Notes: generated by a model from the sequence alone, not told the origin. A stretch of DNA of 64,000 nucleotides from Hemerocallis citrina (GCA_017893485.1 CM030365.1:48605712-48669711), one strand, 5' to 3'. Positions 44,825-56,599 are shown, counted from the first letter of the stretch. Numbers and translations: made by a program.

Positions 44825-46023
44825 ATGGCTCGTAAAGGTTCTACCTCTGAATCTCAAGCTGATCCGGTTGAGGCTATCACTGCTGTGCTTGAGCGGTTGA
44901 TTAATCAGCAGCAAAACCACAGTGATCTGGTGATGGCTGCACTTGAAGCTGCTCGGGTTCCGCCTCCTGTTGCACCTGTGCAGGCAACTCTTCCGCCTCG
45001 CCCAGGGACAGTTACGGACTTTATGAGGCTACATCCCGATCGTTTTTCCGGCACTGAGACGCCTTTGGAGGCTGAACAGTGGCTGATCCGGACGGAGCGT
45101 TTGTTGGCCGCCGCTCGTGTTGCAGAGGCTGATCGGGTGGACGATTGTTTCCATCAAGCTGGAGGATTTAGCGCATATTTGGTGGATGGCTGAGTCTGAG
45201 TGCCTGGTGAAGCCTATTGCTTGGGCTACCTTTACTCGGGGATTCTTGGAGAAGTTCTTCCTCAACAGTACTCGGGTTGAGATGGAACAGCAATTCCTGG
45301 CCCTAAAACAGGTTAAGTCGTTGTTCAATTCTGGATTTGTTACAATATTGCATGGATAATTATGAATGTTATAACATGGACTTCTTACAACAGGGTTCCA
45401 GGACAGTGGATGAGTACGCTGCTGAGTTTACGAGGCTTAGCCGCTTCGCTGCCGTTCTTGTGGCAACTGAAGAGGATAGGGCTCGCAGGTTCACTAATGG
45501 TCTTGAGCAGGATATCAAGAGGCATCTGGTCTCTCTTCGTCTGCATACTTATGCTGAGGCCCTTGAAGCAGCTCGAGCTCAGGAGCAGGCTCGTGGTGAT
45601 TCGTCCCTTTCTCAGCGGACTGTACCACATTCTACTGCTAGATCTGGTGGTCCTATCCGAAGGCCTGTTCCCGCCCATCCAGTCAGGGCAACTCCTTACT
45701 CTGCTGCTGGTTCTCAGAGGAAGGCTTACTGTGACTTCTGTCGTTTGCCTGGGCATGATCGCAAGGATGTAGGCGCGCCAATCGCCGAAGCTTTAGGTGT
45801 GGTTCTACTGAGCAAGGAGTGCGAGATTGTCCCCAAGCATTTCAACCGATGGCTCTTCCAGCCAGGGGTCCTAATCAGTAGGTAGGTCCAGCTCGTGGTC
45901 CAGTTAGGCCACCACTTCCTCCTCAACGCCAGATTGTCGGTCAAGGAACTGCTGTTCCTAGGAGAGGTCAAGCTTTCAACTTGACTGCCGCAGATGCTGA
46001 GACTGCTGAAGGTGTTGTGGCAG
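44825..46023 (+). pseudogene. Element C gag (capsid and nucleocapsid), with two introns and frameshifts
   Basis: The ATG at 44825 (MARKGSTSESQ) is chosen because it follows an acceptor-like TTTGTGCAG directly. Capsid: FMRLHPDRFSGTETPLEAEQWL, then after a small indel near 45140 IVSIKLEDLAHIWWMAE and FTRGFLEKFF. At 45312 a candidate intron begins; after it VDEYAAEFTRLSRFA...LVATEEDRARRF. The first zinc-knuckle Cys pair and His (CDFCRLPGH) are present; a frameshift at about 45766 precedes the rest (CRRAN...RCG...DCP). A TAG replaces a codon at 45879. Gag continues to 46023, where a second intron leads into protease. Confidence 0.85.
45312..45393 (+). other. Putative intron 1 in element C gag
   Basis: AAACAG|GTTAAG ... 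CTTACAACAG|GGTTCC, 82 bp, AT-rich. The upstream frame ends on a codon boundary at 45311 (LALKQ) and the downstream frame resumes at 45394 (GSRTVDEYAAEF), exactly the continuity expected from other chromovirus gags. Unspliced, the two halves are in different frames and the segment contains an in-frame stop. Confidence 0.7.
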
Positions 46024-46172
46024 GTATATTTATTTTTGTTTTATTGCTTGATGTTTTGTTCCTTTTATTTGTTCCCTTAGCATTGCTTTGCTTCTTTGCT
46101 TTGTTTCCCTGCATTGTTGTTCTCCCCTCACCCTTGGTCTTCTATGCTTTTCCTTGATTTGATTTCTGCTAG
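46024..46172 (+). other. Putative intron 2 at the gag-protease junction of element C
   Basis: GTGGCAG|GTATAT ... TTTCTGCTAG|GTATCATC, 149 bp, very T-rich with a polypyrimidine stretch before the acceptor. It is a phase 1 intron: the G at 46023 plus GT at 46173 make a Gly codon, joining EGVVA to GIILV...[12 protein letters not shown] in one frame. The length is not a multiple of three, so unspliced RNA would be frameshifted between gag and pol. Confidence 0.75.
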
Positions 46173-48240
46173 GTATCATCCTTGTTTGCTCTTTTCCTGC
46201 ATATGTTCTCTTTGATTCTGGGGCAACCCATTCATTTGTCTCCTCTCGATTTGTCGCTCGCCATCAGTTAGAATGCAGCAACATGTCAGAGGCTTGGAAC
46301 ATCGTGACGGGTGGAGGAATTGTCAGTTGTTCCCGTGAGTGCAGGCAATGTTCTGTTGCTATTGGAGATGCAGATTTCAAAGCCAACCTGATTATAATTG
46401 GAAGTTCAGGATTCGATGTCATTCTTGGTATGGATTGGTTGGGAGAAGCCCATGTCTTTATTGATTGTCGTGCCAAGAAAGTTGTCTTCAGAATTCCAAA
46501 TCGGGCAGAATTTGAGTTCCATGCCGGAGAATCTTCTCTTGGTCGAGCAAAGACTGTAGTTGAGCAGGTGGATTGTGCAATGGAATTGCAATCAGGCTGT
46601 GAGGCTGCGCCTCTTGTCGTTCGGGATTTCTTGGATGTTTTTCCAGATGAATTGCCTGGCTTACCCCCTGATAGGGAAGTGGAGTTTGGTATTGATGTTC
46701 AGCCTGGAACAGAGCCGATATCGAAGAGTCCCTACAGGATGGCACCGGTTGAGCTGGCAGAGTTTACGGTGCAGATTCAGCAGTTGCTTGATTTGGGTTT
46801 CATCAGACCCAGTGTTTTGCCTTGGGGTGCTCCTGTCCTTTTTGTTGATAAGAAGGATGGAAGTCTTCGGATGTGCATGGATTACCGAGAGCTGAACAGA
46901 GTTACGGTGAAGAATCGGTATCCGTTGCCCAGGATTGATGATTTGTTTGATCAGTTGAGTGGGGCTTCTGTTTTCTCGAAGTTGGATCTTCGTTCTGGAT
47001 ATCACCAAGTTAAGGTGAAGGCTGCAGACATACCGAAGACTGCTTTCAGGACTAGATACGGGCACTATGAGTATCTTGTGATGCCGTTCGGAGTCACGAA
47101 TGCGCCGGTTGTATTCATGAGTCTTATGAATCGGGTGTTCTCGCAGTATCTGGATAAGTTCGTGGTGGTCTTCATTGATGATATTCTGGTGTATTCTAAG
47201 AATCGGGAAGATCATGCTGAGCATCTTAGAGTGGTTCTGCAGACTATGAGAGAGCATCAACTCTATGGAAAACTGAGCAAGTGCGAGTTTTGGCTCGACA
47301 GGATTTCCTTCTTGGGGTATATTGTTTCTGGCGATGGTATTTCGGGGGATCCTGCCAAGATTGAGGCTGTGAAGGATTGGCCTATTCCCAAGTTAGTTTC
47401 AGAAGTCAGGAGTTTTCTTGGTTTGGCTGGCTATTATCGGAAGTTCGTCCAGGATTTTTCGAAGATAGCAGGACCTTTGACTAAATTGACTGGGAAGGAT
47501 CAGAAGTTTTGTTGGTCTGATGAGTGCAATGTGGCTTTTGTTGAGTTGAAGGACAGACTGACGTCAGCGCCTGTGTTGACTATTCCAGACGGTTCAGGCG
47601 GATTTGTAGTTCACTGTGATGCTTCTGGTAAAGGTCTTGGAGCAGTTCTTATGTAGAAGGGCCGTGTTGTTGCGTATGCATCAAGGCAGTTGAGGCCGCA
47701 TGAGAAGAACTATCCTACTCACGACTTGGAGTTAGCGGCAGTGATTTTTGCTTTGAAGCTGTGGAGGCATTATTTGCTTGGAGACCGAGTGGAGATCTTT
47801 ACAGACCACAAAAGTCTCAAGTACGTCTTCACCCAGAAGGAGTTGAACATGAGGCAAAGGCGTTGGTTGGAACTTATGGCCGAGTATGACATCAGTTTGC
47901 AATACCATCCTGGTAAAGTAAACTTGGTGCCTGATGCTTTGAGCAGGAGACCAGCAGTTTCGTTTCTTACTCAGCAGAAAGATCTCATTGAGCAGATGAG
48001 AAGGTTGGAGCTTGATGTTGTGTTGCCGAGTTCTGGTCGGAGTTGTTTGGCGCTCCAGCTGCAGTCGTCTCTTGTGGAGCAGATTAAAGAGGCGCAGGCT
48101 AGCGATGCATAGTTACAGAAGTTTCGTGCTGAGATTGAGTCTGGGTCCAGGACGGACATGGTTATTCATGCAGATGGTTCTCTTCGTTTTGGTTCCCGGT
48201 TGTGTGTCCCTAAAGGGGAAGTTCGTCAGAGGTTGCTTGA
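46173..48240 (+). pseudogene. Element C protease, reverse transcriptase and RNase H
   Basis: Protease: catalytic [10 protein letters not shown] (Asp at 46214) and [12 protein letters not shown] (about 46700-47350): [76 protein letters not shown], catalytic [10 protein letters not shown]. RNase [17 protein letters not shown], then TAG at 47654, then [54 protein letters not shown] second TAG lies at 48110. Catalytic residues of all three enzymes are conserved; only the stops break the frame, so loss of function looks recent. Confidence 0.92.
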
Positions 48241-49496
48241 AGAAGCTCATCAGTCTTCATATTCTATTCATCCCGGTCGGTACTAAGATGTATCGGGATT
48301 TGAGGCTTCATTTCTGGTGGCATGGTATGAAAAGGGCTGTCGCGCGGTTTGTTTCGCAGTGTTTGATCTGTCAGTAGGTTAAAGCGGAGCATCAGAGAAC
48401 CGCAGGACTTCTTCAACCGCTTCCTATTCCAGAGTGGAAGTGGGAACATATCACCATGGATTTTGTGACTGCTTTGCCGAGGAGTCCTAAGGGTCATAAT
48501 GCTATTTGGGTGATTGTTGACCGTTTGACGAAGAGTGCTCACTTCATTCCTTTTCGTGTCGGTCAGTCTACTGAGAGCCTTGCTGAGAGGTATATACAAG
48601 AGATTGTCAGACTTCATGGGGTTCCAGTTAGTATTGTATCCGACAAGGATACGAGATTCAGGTCTCAGTTTTGGGAGAGTCTTCAGAGCAGTTTAGGGAG
48701 CAAATTAAAGTACAATACAGCTTTTCATCCCCAGACTGATGGACAGTCAGAGCGGACTATTCAAATTCTTGAGGACATGTTGAGATCCTGCATGCTTCAG
48801 TTTGGTGGGTCTTGGGAAGATTATTTGCATCTGGTAGAGTTCTCGTACAATAACAGCTTTCAAGCTAGTATTAAAGCTGCTCCGTTCGAGGCACTCTATG
48901 GGCGGAAGTGTAGATCGCCAGTGTGCTGGGATGATGTTGGCGAGAGAAAGTTGTTGGGTCCAGAGTTGATCACCAAGATAGTTGATGCAGTGGTTCAGAT
49001 TAGGAAGCACTTGCAGGCAGCTCAGGACAGGCAGAGGCGGTGGACTGATGTTCATCGCAGGGCGTTGGAGTTCGCAGTTGGTGACCATGTTTTTCTCAAG
49101 GTATCGCCATGGCACGGTGTCATTCGGTTCGGTGGCGGGGGCAAGCTTAGCCCGAGGTTTATTGGACCGTTCGAGATTTTGGAGCGAGTAGGCAAGGTGG
49201 CCTATCGTCTCGCATTGCCGCCAGCTTTATCAGGAGTGCACGATGTTTTCCATGTCTCACAACTCAGGAGATATATCCGAGATGAGAGCCACGTGATCGA
49301 CTATTCAGAGTTGACCGTTAGGCCGGATTTGACTTGTGAGATTCCGCCAGTTGCTATTGTGGATCGGCGGGAGAAAGTGCTTAAGAACAAGGTCATTAAG
49401 CTGGTTCGTGTTGCTTGGAATCCTCACTCGCCTGGTGAGTCGACATGGGAGTTGGAGGAGGAAATTCAGCAGAAGTTTCCTCACTTGTTTGAGTAG
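48241..49496 (+). pseudogene. Element C integrase with chromodomain-like C-terminus
   Basis: The zinc finger is split by a small indel at about 48283 and by TAG at 48375 (HQSSYSIHPG, then YRDLRLHFWWHGMKRAVARFV, CLICQ). From 48456 a 346-codon open frame carries the core: WVIVDRLTKSAHF (Asp), IVSDKDTRFRSQFW (Asp), FHPQTDGQSERTIQ (Glu), then LVEFSYNNSF and [17 protein letters not shown]. It continues to the GPY/F-type module FLKVSPWHGV...PRFIGPFEI, VHDVFHVSQLRRY, and a tail VDRREKVLKNK...VAWNPHSPGESTWELEEE. It would insert the cDNA into chromatin. The stop at 49494 is natural. Confidence 0.92.
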
Positions 49497-49582
49497 TTGT
49501 TTGTTTTGCTTTTGGCTGTTTGGTTTTGCTTGGGGTTATCCTATGTACCTTTCTTTTTAATTTCGAGGGCGAAATTTTCTTG

Positions 49583-49595
49583 TAGGGGGTAGGAT
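49583..49595 (+). promoter_or_regulatory. Element C polypurine tract
   Basis: TAGGGGGTAGGAT immediately before TGTAACCCC of the 3' LTR. The usual form in this group is a G/A run; a T in the middle is tolerated in relatives. Confidence 0.75.
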
Positions 49596-52500
49596 TGTAA
49601 CCCCTGTTTTTCACTTTTGGTATTTTTGAGGGTATTTTTCATTTTTGTGAATCATTATTTTCCATTGTATTTTTCGGAACAATAAAAATAATTATCTTTA
49701 TTCTATAATATTTTTCTGGCAGTTTTGACCTCCTTTTGTTGATTGTCCGCCGTTTGGCCATTTTTCGACATTTTGAGCTCTTTTTCTCAATTTCTTGATC
49801 CCGTTCCTGTATAAATATTATTTTAGGGTCATGGTGAATTTTTAGGAGAGTTTTGACCAATTTGAGAATTTTTTGGCCTTAAGGAGATTTTTAGGAGCTA
49901 TAGGTTTCATTGTATTTTGTATCTCCATTTGAAATCTACCCAATATCCATTACCCAATTGTATACCTATTGTTTTCTATTGATATCCACTACCCATTAAT
50001 CCACATTTGATCTCCTATATATACCCCTAATACTAATTAATCCCTAACCCTAATATTTTTCTCTCTCCCTCTCCTATTCCAAACCGGCCTCCACTTGAAT
50101 CAATCCCGGCCTGCCTTCTTCAACCCTAGGCCGGCATCCCCTTGATCTCTCTTGCCTTGGCCGATCACCCATACCTTCCGTCTCCATCTTTCTATACTAC
50201 TTCGCTTCGATTCTACCTCGTCTCTCCTTCTTCTTGTGGCCGGCAAGCACCAAACCAGCACCACCCTCCACAAAACAGCACCTTTACACCTCTCTTCGCT
50301 AATTTGACAAGTGGGCACCTCCCACTTTGGTTCGTGTGTCAAGAGATCAACCGTTGGAGCGTTTTGTTCGTGGGTTTCGCTCGAAATCGCGTTAGAAGGC
50401 GTCTTGCTCGTGGGTTTTCTTTGAAAGGCTTGGATTCGTCGTGTTCGTCATCACAAAAAGGCAAGTAACTTGTACTTAAATTTCTTAGGTTGATACAAGT
50501 AGAAAGTTCACACATAGGATAGGTTGAGACTAGAGACGGACAAAGATCATGTTTTTAATTGTGGGTTTCGTCTCTATTGTTCAAAACAGGCCATAGACGA
50601 CTTAGGACATGGAGTTTGGTAGGTTTGTGCCTTAGGATTCACCCAAACGCGATTTGATCGCGTATGCGACATATTGTGTACCCGATGTATGTTGAACACC
50701 CATATGAGGAATACTAGATTTTGACATGTTAGATACCCTCCATTATGACATTTGGACCATGGGTAGACAGCGTTTTGAATTTTGAAGAGTTTGGATGATT
50801 TTTGAGGAAGTTATGACGTTTTGAAGTTTAGTTGAGAAATCTGGAAATTTGGATTGAACTGGATGGATTGTTGTTTTTACCTGAATTAGATTCCGAATCT
50901 CAACATGGCTATTTCTGACTAATTTGTAGATAATTGAATCTAATTTCTAATCCCACTGATTTCACCCTGTTTGGAGTTCGTATGAATTAGTTATGAGTAT
51001 TTTAGTAACTGTATGCCGGTAGTTTCCAGAATCAGTTCGGGGTAGTTTTTTGTGACAATTTATTTTCAAGATCTAAGTTAGACATAATTTCATACCACAA
51101 GATTTTTTCCAGTGTTTCACCATGATGTTAGGTAGTTCTCTGATTTTTGTGGTAATTAAAAGATGAGTTTTGAGTGATGCCTTACATCCTTTTCTATAGA
51201 TCGCTTTTGCTGTAAACTGCGTGTGATTGTATGTTGAATGCCGTGTTCACCTTATTTCTAATTACTGTATGAATATTTTATGTGAGATATGAAAGTTGGG
51301 TAATTGTGTATACTTTCACCCTGTTTTGGCGGAAGTGGATTTTGATGCGCTATGTGCAAGATATGCATGATTTTGTACAGCGGTGTTAAAGAATTCCAGA
51401 TCCATCAAAACTGTGTTATGTGTTACCTTCTATTTTTGAAAACATATCTATACTTTCTGGAAAAATATGAAAATCTATATTTTGAGACTATACTTATAGG
51501 GGATTACCCCAGAATTTTCGTGGATTTAATTAATGAATTTGTATGCTGTTTTCATGTGGTTTAAGTTATTCCCCTGTTTTCTGGCTGTACATGAAAACTG
51601 TGTTGAATTGTGTTTTGAGTCGAGATGTTGTGAAATAGCATATGGATTTATTATACCCGTTAGAAGCGTGTGGAAGTCTAGTTTTCAGATCCTTGACGGA
51701 TTATGATTTGTATGCCTGTAGATCTTTGGATCACTGTTTTTGTACAGACTGGTCTTGCTGTCCTGTTTATAAACTTATACCATTTTGCTCGTATTTGTGG
51801 ATGTTTGGTACCTATACTTACTGATCTAATTCCCTGAGTCTAAACCTGATTATAACCTGTTAGTTTGACATTATTTAGTACACTCTCATTTCTATTGATG
51901 ATCTTATTAATAAAAGTAACTAAGCCGGGGTCTATGGGAAAGATCTAATAGTGGATAGTTCAGAAACGTGTACTCGGAAGGGGGCCCGTGTTTCCCATTT
52001 TGCTGCATGGACCTGTTGGTTCATGTACCTGTTACCTGTTGATGCACGTACCTGTTGGTCGTGTACCTGTTGATTCATGAACCTGTTGATGCATGAATCG
52101 GATGATTCGTGTACCTGTTTTGATTCATGAACCTGTTACCTGTTTTCCTGTACCTGAGTATACTGCCCTCTATGGTCCACTATGAAATCTGAAACGAAAC
52201 TGCATTGACTGTAACAACCATGTGATAAAAAGATAGCACATGAAGTGTTACCTAGATAGTAATAATACAAGATATTAATACATGATTACCTGTTACCTGT
52301 ATACCTATTACCTGTACCTGATATATATCCTGTTACCTGTTTTCCTGATACTTGATACAGATTTACCTGATTACCTAAATACCTGATACTTATACATGTT
52401 ACCTTTTTAACTGTTGACATATGTTTACCTATATCTGTTAGTATATCCTGTGATTAGATAGTGTCCATGTGCGTGTATCCTATTCTATTTGTGACCCGGA

Positions 52501-52984
52501 CTTGCCATTGACAGGGTACTGTGTTTTCTTCTTTTCCTTTTTCCTGCATTCGATGATTGCAGATTACGGTGGACAGATTCAAGAAGGTACCGGTGGTTCG
52601 CAGTATTAGTTGCTGATTATTATTCCTGTTAGAACTTTATTCTGTATTCGTGAACTTGATTATTCCTGTACTTGAGACTTGAGTATTATTTGTATTTGGG
52701 CGATGTGACCCAGAATATTTGTTGCAGACTCTGTTTTTATTTGAGAACAAGATATTTGGTTTCAATTAATTCCTGTTGGTAAAATTATCTCAATGATGCA
52801 TGTTGGTTCCACTCTTTGCTTCCGACTGTGATATCTATATTGACTCTGATATATGTTGACTCTGATATACTCCCTGTGATATATATTGTAAAGATTTCTG
52901 AAATAGCTTAAGGATGATTATATTCATTCGCTAGGCTTGTGTTACGTGCCCGTATTCTGTATTTTTGGGAAGCGGGGCGTGACA
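49596..52984 (+). repeat. Element C 3' LTR
   Basis: Same length as the 5' LTR (3389 bp) with scattered substitutions and compensating one-base indels. Ends GGGCGTGACA with the CA intact. Contains TATA at 50016, the 108-codon leader ORF (50142-50468), donor-like AAG|GCAAGT (50461) and the ACCTGTT tract (52005-52420). Confidence 0.95.
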
Positions 52985-55154
52985 CATAATCATAGCAGAT
53001 TTTTCTTTTTCAATGGCATGATCTCTAAATTTATTCATGAGTCCATAATGATACATGGAATTATATATTTCATCAAATATCAATTTCACATTTAAATCAC
53101 ATCACTAAATGAATATTCACATTTCCAAATTTTCACACTATTCTCCAATGAGAATAATTCACATCACATCACTACATATAATTTCTATCTTTATTACACT
53201 TCTTTTCTAACATTTTATTTCAAGTCCTTCTACAAAGTGCAATTTTCATAACATACAAGTGTAAATCCATAGTTCTAAATTATACATTTATTCTCAAAAC
53301 ATACTCCATTTCATCCGAAATTAATTTTCATAAATCCCACATATTTTTAGGATAATAGTCATATTTTTTCCATAATTTTTTAATCATTAAAAATCCCAAA
53401 AAATTATTTTTTCCACAACATAATCACAATCCGAGACCAAGGATCGAACCAACCACAGGGAACCCAACCGAAGGCACAGACCACTATGCCGAATGTGCTA
53501 GGCAGTATAAAGAAGGCGGAGAGCATTAAATGCTCTCGGCTGCAGTTGTTTTTTTTTTTTTTAAATACCAAACAAAATATATGTTGCCCACGGGACTCGA
53601 ACCGCAGACCCCTGAGACCCGAAGCCTACTGTAGCGAATAGAAACATCCCAACCACTTGAGCTATGCGCTCAGGTTGTTAATAGTTCAACCCAAAGTCTA
53701 TTTAAATTAATACTCTCTGTTTAGTAAACATTTCGATGTTCAACAAGCTCTCATTTTATTTTGCTTTTATAAAATTTGCTGTAAATTTCCAGATTGGCTA
53801 TTCTCAACATAAATTATACTCCAGTATAATAAAAATAATTTTTTCAATAATTAAACATATATCTACCATACAATTTGGTTAAATTGTAAGTTACCACTAC
53901 GACGTTTTCTTTTTCAACATTTCTCATCAAATTTAACAACACTAATCTTTTTATTAGCAATCAATCCTCTGTTTTTAATCATTTCCCAAACATACAATCT
54001 ATATATTAATTCATCCATCACAACATTATCACAAAAGTCCATTTAAGCACATAAAGTAATATTGCCAATCTACTAACTCTTGCATATAATTTTTAATGTT
54101 AATAATGAAGTTTTCTTTACACAATCCATAGCCGTAATCATTTCGCACACAACTTGAATTTTAATAATAGAACCACATACAATTGCATATCAACATTTCA
54201 ATCAATCAATAGGTCATTTTTCCAATTAAATGTGTACTCTTATTAGTCTTTTTCATGCATCATTCTTTCCATTCAAATCTAGTATGCATTCCTAATTAGA
54301 AATATAGAAAACTTACCCACCTTAATTGGAGAGACTACACTTAGCAACACCTCTTAAACAAATGTCCTTGCAAAAGAACGATCCTCCTCCTCGATGCGTG
54401 CACACAAGCCTCCACAAAGCCAAACCCGAGCACTCCCCTTGATGAAATCCAGCCTCCCCTTCTTTGATGCAAGCACAATTTTCCCACACAAACTCAATCT
54501 TTTAACTCACTTGTATACTACTAAATAATGTATTCTAGACTATAGGTTTGGAGGAAATAATAAGCACAAGAATAACTAGGCTAGGGGGGGGGGGGGGGTA
54601 TTTATACTAAAAGTTTAGGAAAATGGAAGGCTAGGATTAACTTAGGAGTTAGAAGCAAATGGCTAAGATTTAAGGAGGAGTTACACTAACCACCCATGAT
54701 CAAGTAACCACCACCACCATGACTCCACTCAAAATTTTGATTTTCCCTCCTAAACTCCAAAACCGGCCTAGCATGAAAGGTGCACTTTGCTCGTGTACGT
54801 GCAATGCACGTGCATGCAACTTGGTCTCCAAAAATTTGTACATTATATTTTTTTAAAAAAAATCTTTAAATTGTATTCTACATTACAAGTTGTATTTAAA
54901 ATAAAATAGCTCATGGGCTTTAGTTTTTGGGCCAAAATAATAATTATAAAAATAATAAATTGAATTAAATTTGGGCTTTAAGAAGGAAGGCTTTTGTCTA
55001 TTTGAAAAAGGGCTTTATATAAAAATAATTAAAGAGCACATATATAAATAACTATACTCATCATAATGAAAATAATTATCAAAATATTGCACGTGCACAC
55101 TACGTGCAAAATAAAATAATTTTCATTAAATGAAAGTCGGGGCATTACAGAAAG

Positions 55155-56599
55155 GCAGTCACGAACAAGCACGCACCTCGCCAAATAGCACCCAAGAGCG
55201 AGAAAACACGAGCACACCAGACCAAAAACACGATCAACATCGGGGCAACCCCCACCTACGAAAAAGGAGAACGACGACCAGGCGAGGAAGGCCCTTAAAG
55301 TCTGCTATTTCAAAGAATAGCCAAAGGAGGCAAATGGGGACTGCGCATACTCACTCGCACTCACTGCGGAGTAAAAGTGCAATAGGAAACCACCGAAAGA
55401 AAAGTAATAGTTTCGACTAAACGGACTATTAAACCGCTCAGAATTGAGCAAACAACTAGCCAAACACACAATCCACAAATCGGCTAAACCGAAGAAAAGA
55501 ACGACTATAGACAGGAAATAATAACTAGTCAAAATAAAAGCGAGTGAAATAACGCATCCCCGACAGGTGGGTACGAAGCTGAAATCGAGACGGAACACCC
55601 CCAAAAGAACACACAAGCGTAAGAGAAGACGGGGATCGGCCTTCGATCAAAAACTCGAAACCCTATCCAGGGAGATCTCCCCAAAGAACAACACGCATAA
55701 GCAGCTAGGTGGGTTGAAACCACCACCCCCAACCCAACTGACTGAAAACAACCACAAACAACTTAGAAACGGCTGATCACACAGGCCAATGGCACGGGCC
55801 ATCAAGACGAACCCTGCAACACCAAAAAATGCCCAAAAAGTAGCCCTCAGCTGAATAACCTGCTGGCACAGAACAAACCAAAGAATAGACCAATCACAAG
55901 AACAGTACTACTTAACTAACATAACAACAACAACAACATAATAAAGTCCTATACAAGCCCCAAATAAACCGGTGGACGGTCAGAATGCAAAAACTAAGAC
56001 CCCCGAGAGAAGGGCCTGACATGAAGAACCCGAATGAACACAGACACTGGCCACCGAGGGTAGGGCTCTAAATCGGACCGGACGGGATCGGACAACCATA
56101 TGTTCAAGCTCAGACCAAAATTCTAATTGGACGGGCTTATGTCCGTCTCGGTCTAGGTCGGACAAAATTTTTATAGTCCGAACTCGGTTCGATAAAGCAT
56201 CGGACCGCAATAATACTCGGACGGAATTATGTCCGGTTCAAGCTCGGTAAAGAATCGGACCTAATAATTTGTTCGAGTTCGGTTCGTATAATAGTTCGGA
56301 CGGTCTACGGTCGGACCATTTTTCGAGCCGGACTCGTACGGACGACGAACCGTCCTATTCATTTTATACCCCTAATCGAGGGCAACGAAGGAGGCTACAA
56401 AACGCAACAGCTACATGCCTTGCTGTCCAAAAACCAGCCAAAGCAAGGAGGGTAACGAGCACAGCAGCCGAGACTAAGGCTCGCTTCAAAAAAACAACAG
56501 TAGGCCCTCCAAGAGACAGCCCCCAAGCCCAAACCGGTATCTCAAGACTGCAAGAAGAGAGAACATCAATTAACACATAGGAAGAAAAGAAAATTACGA
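55155..56599 (-). other. LINE 3' untranslated region (with MITE)
   Basis: Between the stop of the LINE ORF (56600) and solo LTR A' there is no conserved protein on either strand; ORFs up to 103 codons here show no motif. The region continues at 40158-39732, where T-rich minus-strand sequence ends in a short oligo(A), as in plant L1 3' ends. The MITE at 56061-56374 is an insertion. Confidence 0.6.
56061..56374. mobile_element. hAT-type MITE with CGGAC-rich interior
   Basis: Ends TAGGGCTCTAAA and TTTTATACCCCTA form imperfect inverted repeats (TAGGG.T.TAAA). The flanks ACCGAGGG (56053-56060) and ATCGAGGG (56375-56382) are an 8-bp duplication with one mismatch, the length used by hAT transposases. 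The 314-bp interior is filled with TCGGAC/GTCCG words on both strands and has no ORF. Confidence 0.65.

Larger units (their letters stand above)
41261..52984 (+). mobile_element. Element C: full-length chromodomain Ty3/gypsy retrotransposon (Tekay/Del-like)
   Basis: Two LTRs of exactly 3389 bp (41261-44649, 49596-52984), near identical, flanked by cataa (41256-41260, 52985-52989). Primer site TGGTATCAGAG at 44660, purine tract before 49596. The interior (4.9 kb) encodes gag, protease, RT, RNase H, integrase and a chromodomain-like C-terminus in the plus sense. This is the youngest insertion in the nest by position. Four TAG stops and about three frameshifts inactivate the polyprotein; two frame-restoring introns are inferred. 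Long LTRs and the integrase tail suggest Tekay/Del; not certain without a tree. Confidence 0.93.
40159..55149 (-). mobile_element. Solo LTR of family A' in the LINE 3' region, interrupted by element C
   Basis: LTR sequence is 40159-41260 plus 52990-55149. Ends are TGTAACGCCCCG (40159) and CGGGGCATTACA (55149), with perfect duplication gaaag (40154-40158, 55150-55154). It is clearly related to LTR-A: the same first 150 bp, conserved block (40601-40731), tRNA-like modules (about 53430-53510 and 53585-53695), TATA near 54600, leader donor AAG|GTGGGT at 54321 (minus) and CACGTG motifs near 54805 and 55091. It is more diverged than the other copies. A G/C homopolymer (54583-54598) adjoins the TATA box. 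Confidence 0.9.

Noticed and set aside
46661..47260. 199-codon minus-strand ORF within element C RT
   Set aside because: Complement of the strongly conserved RT frame; no independent motif.
55305..55732. Minus-strand ORFs of 67-103 codons in the LINE 3' region
   Set aside because: No conserved domain, downstream of the zinc-binding domain stop, and mutually overlapping in different frames.
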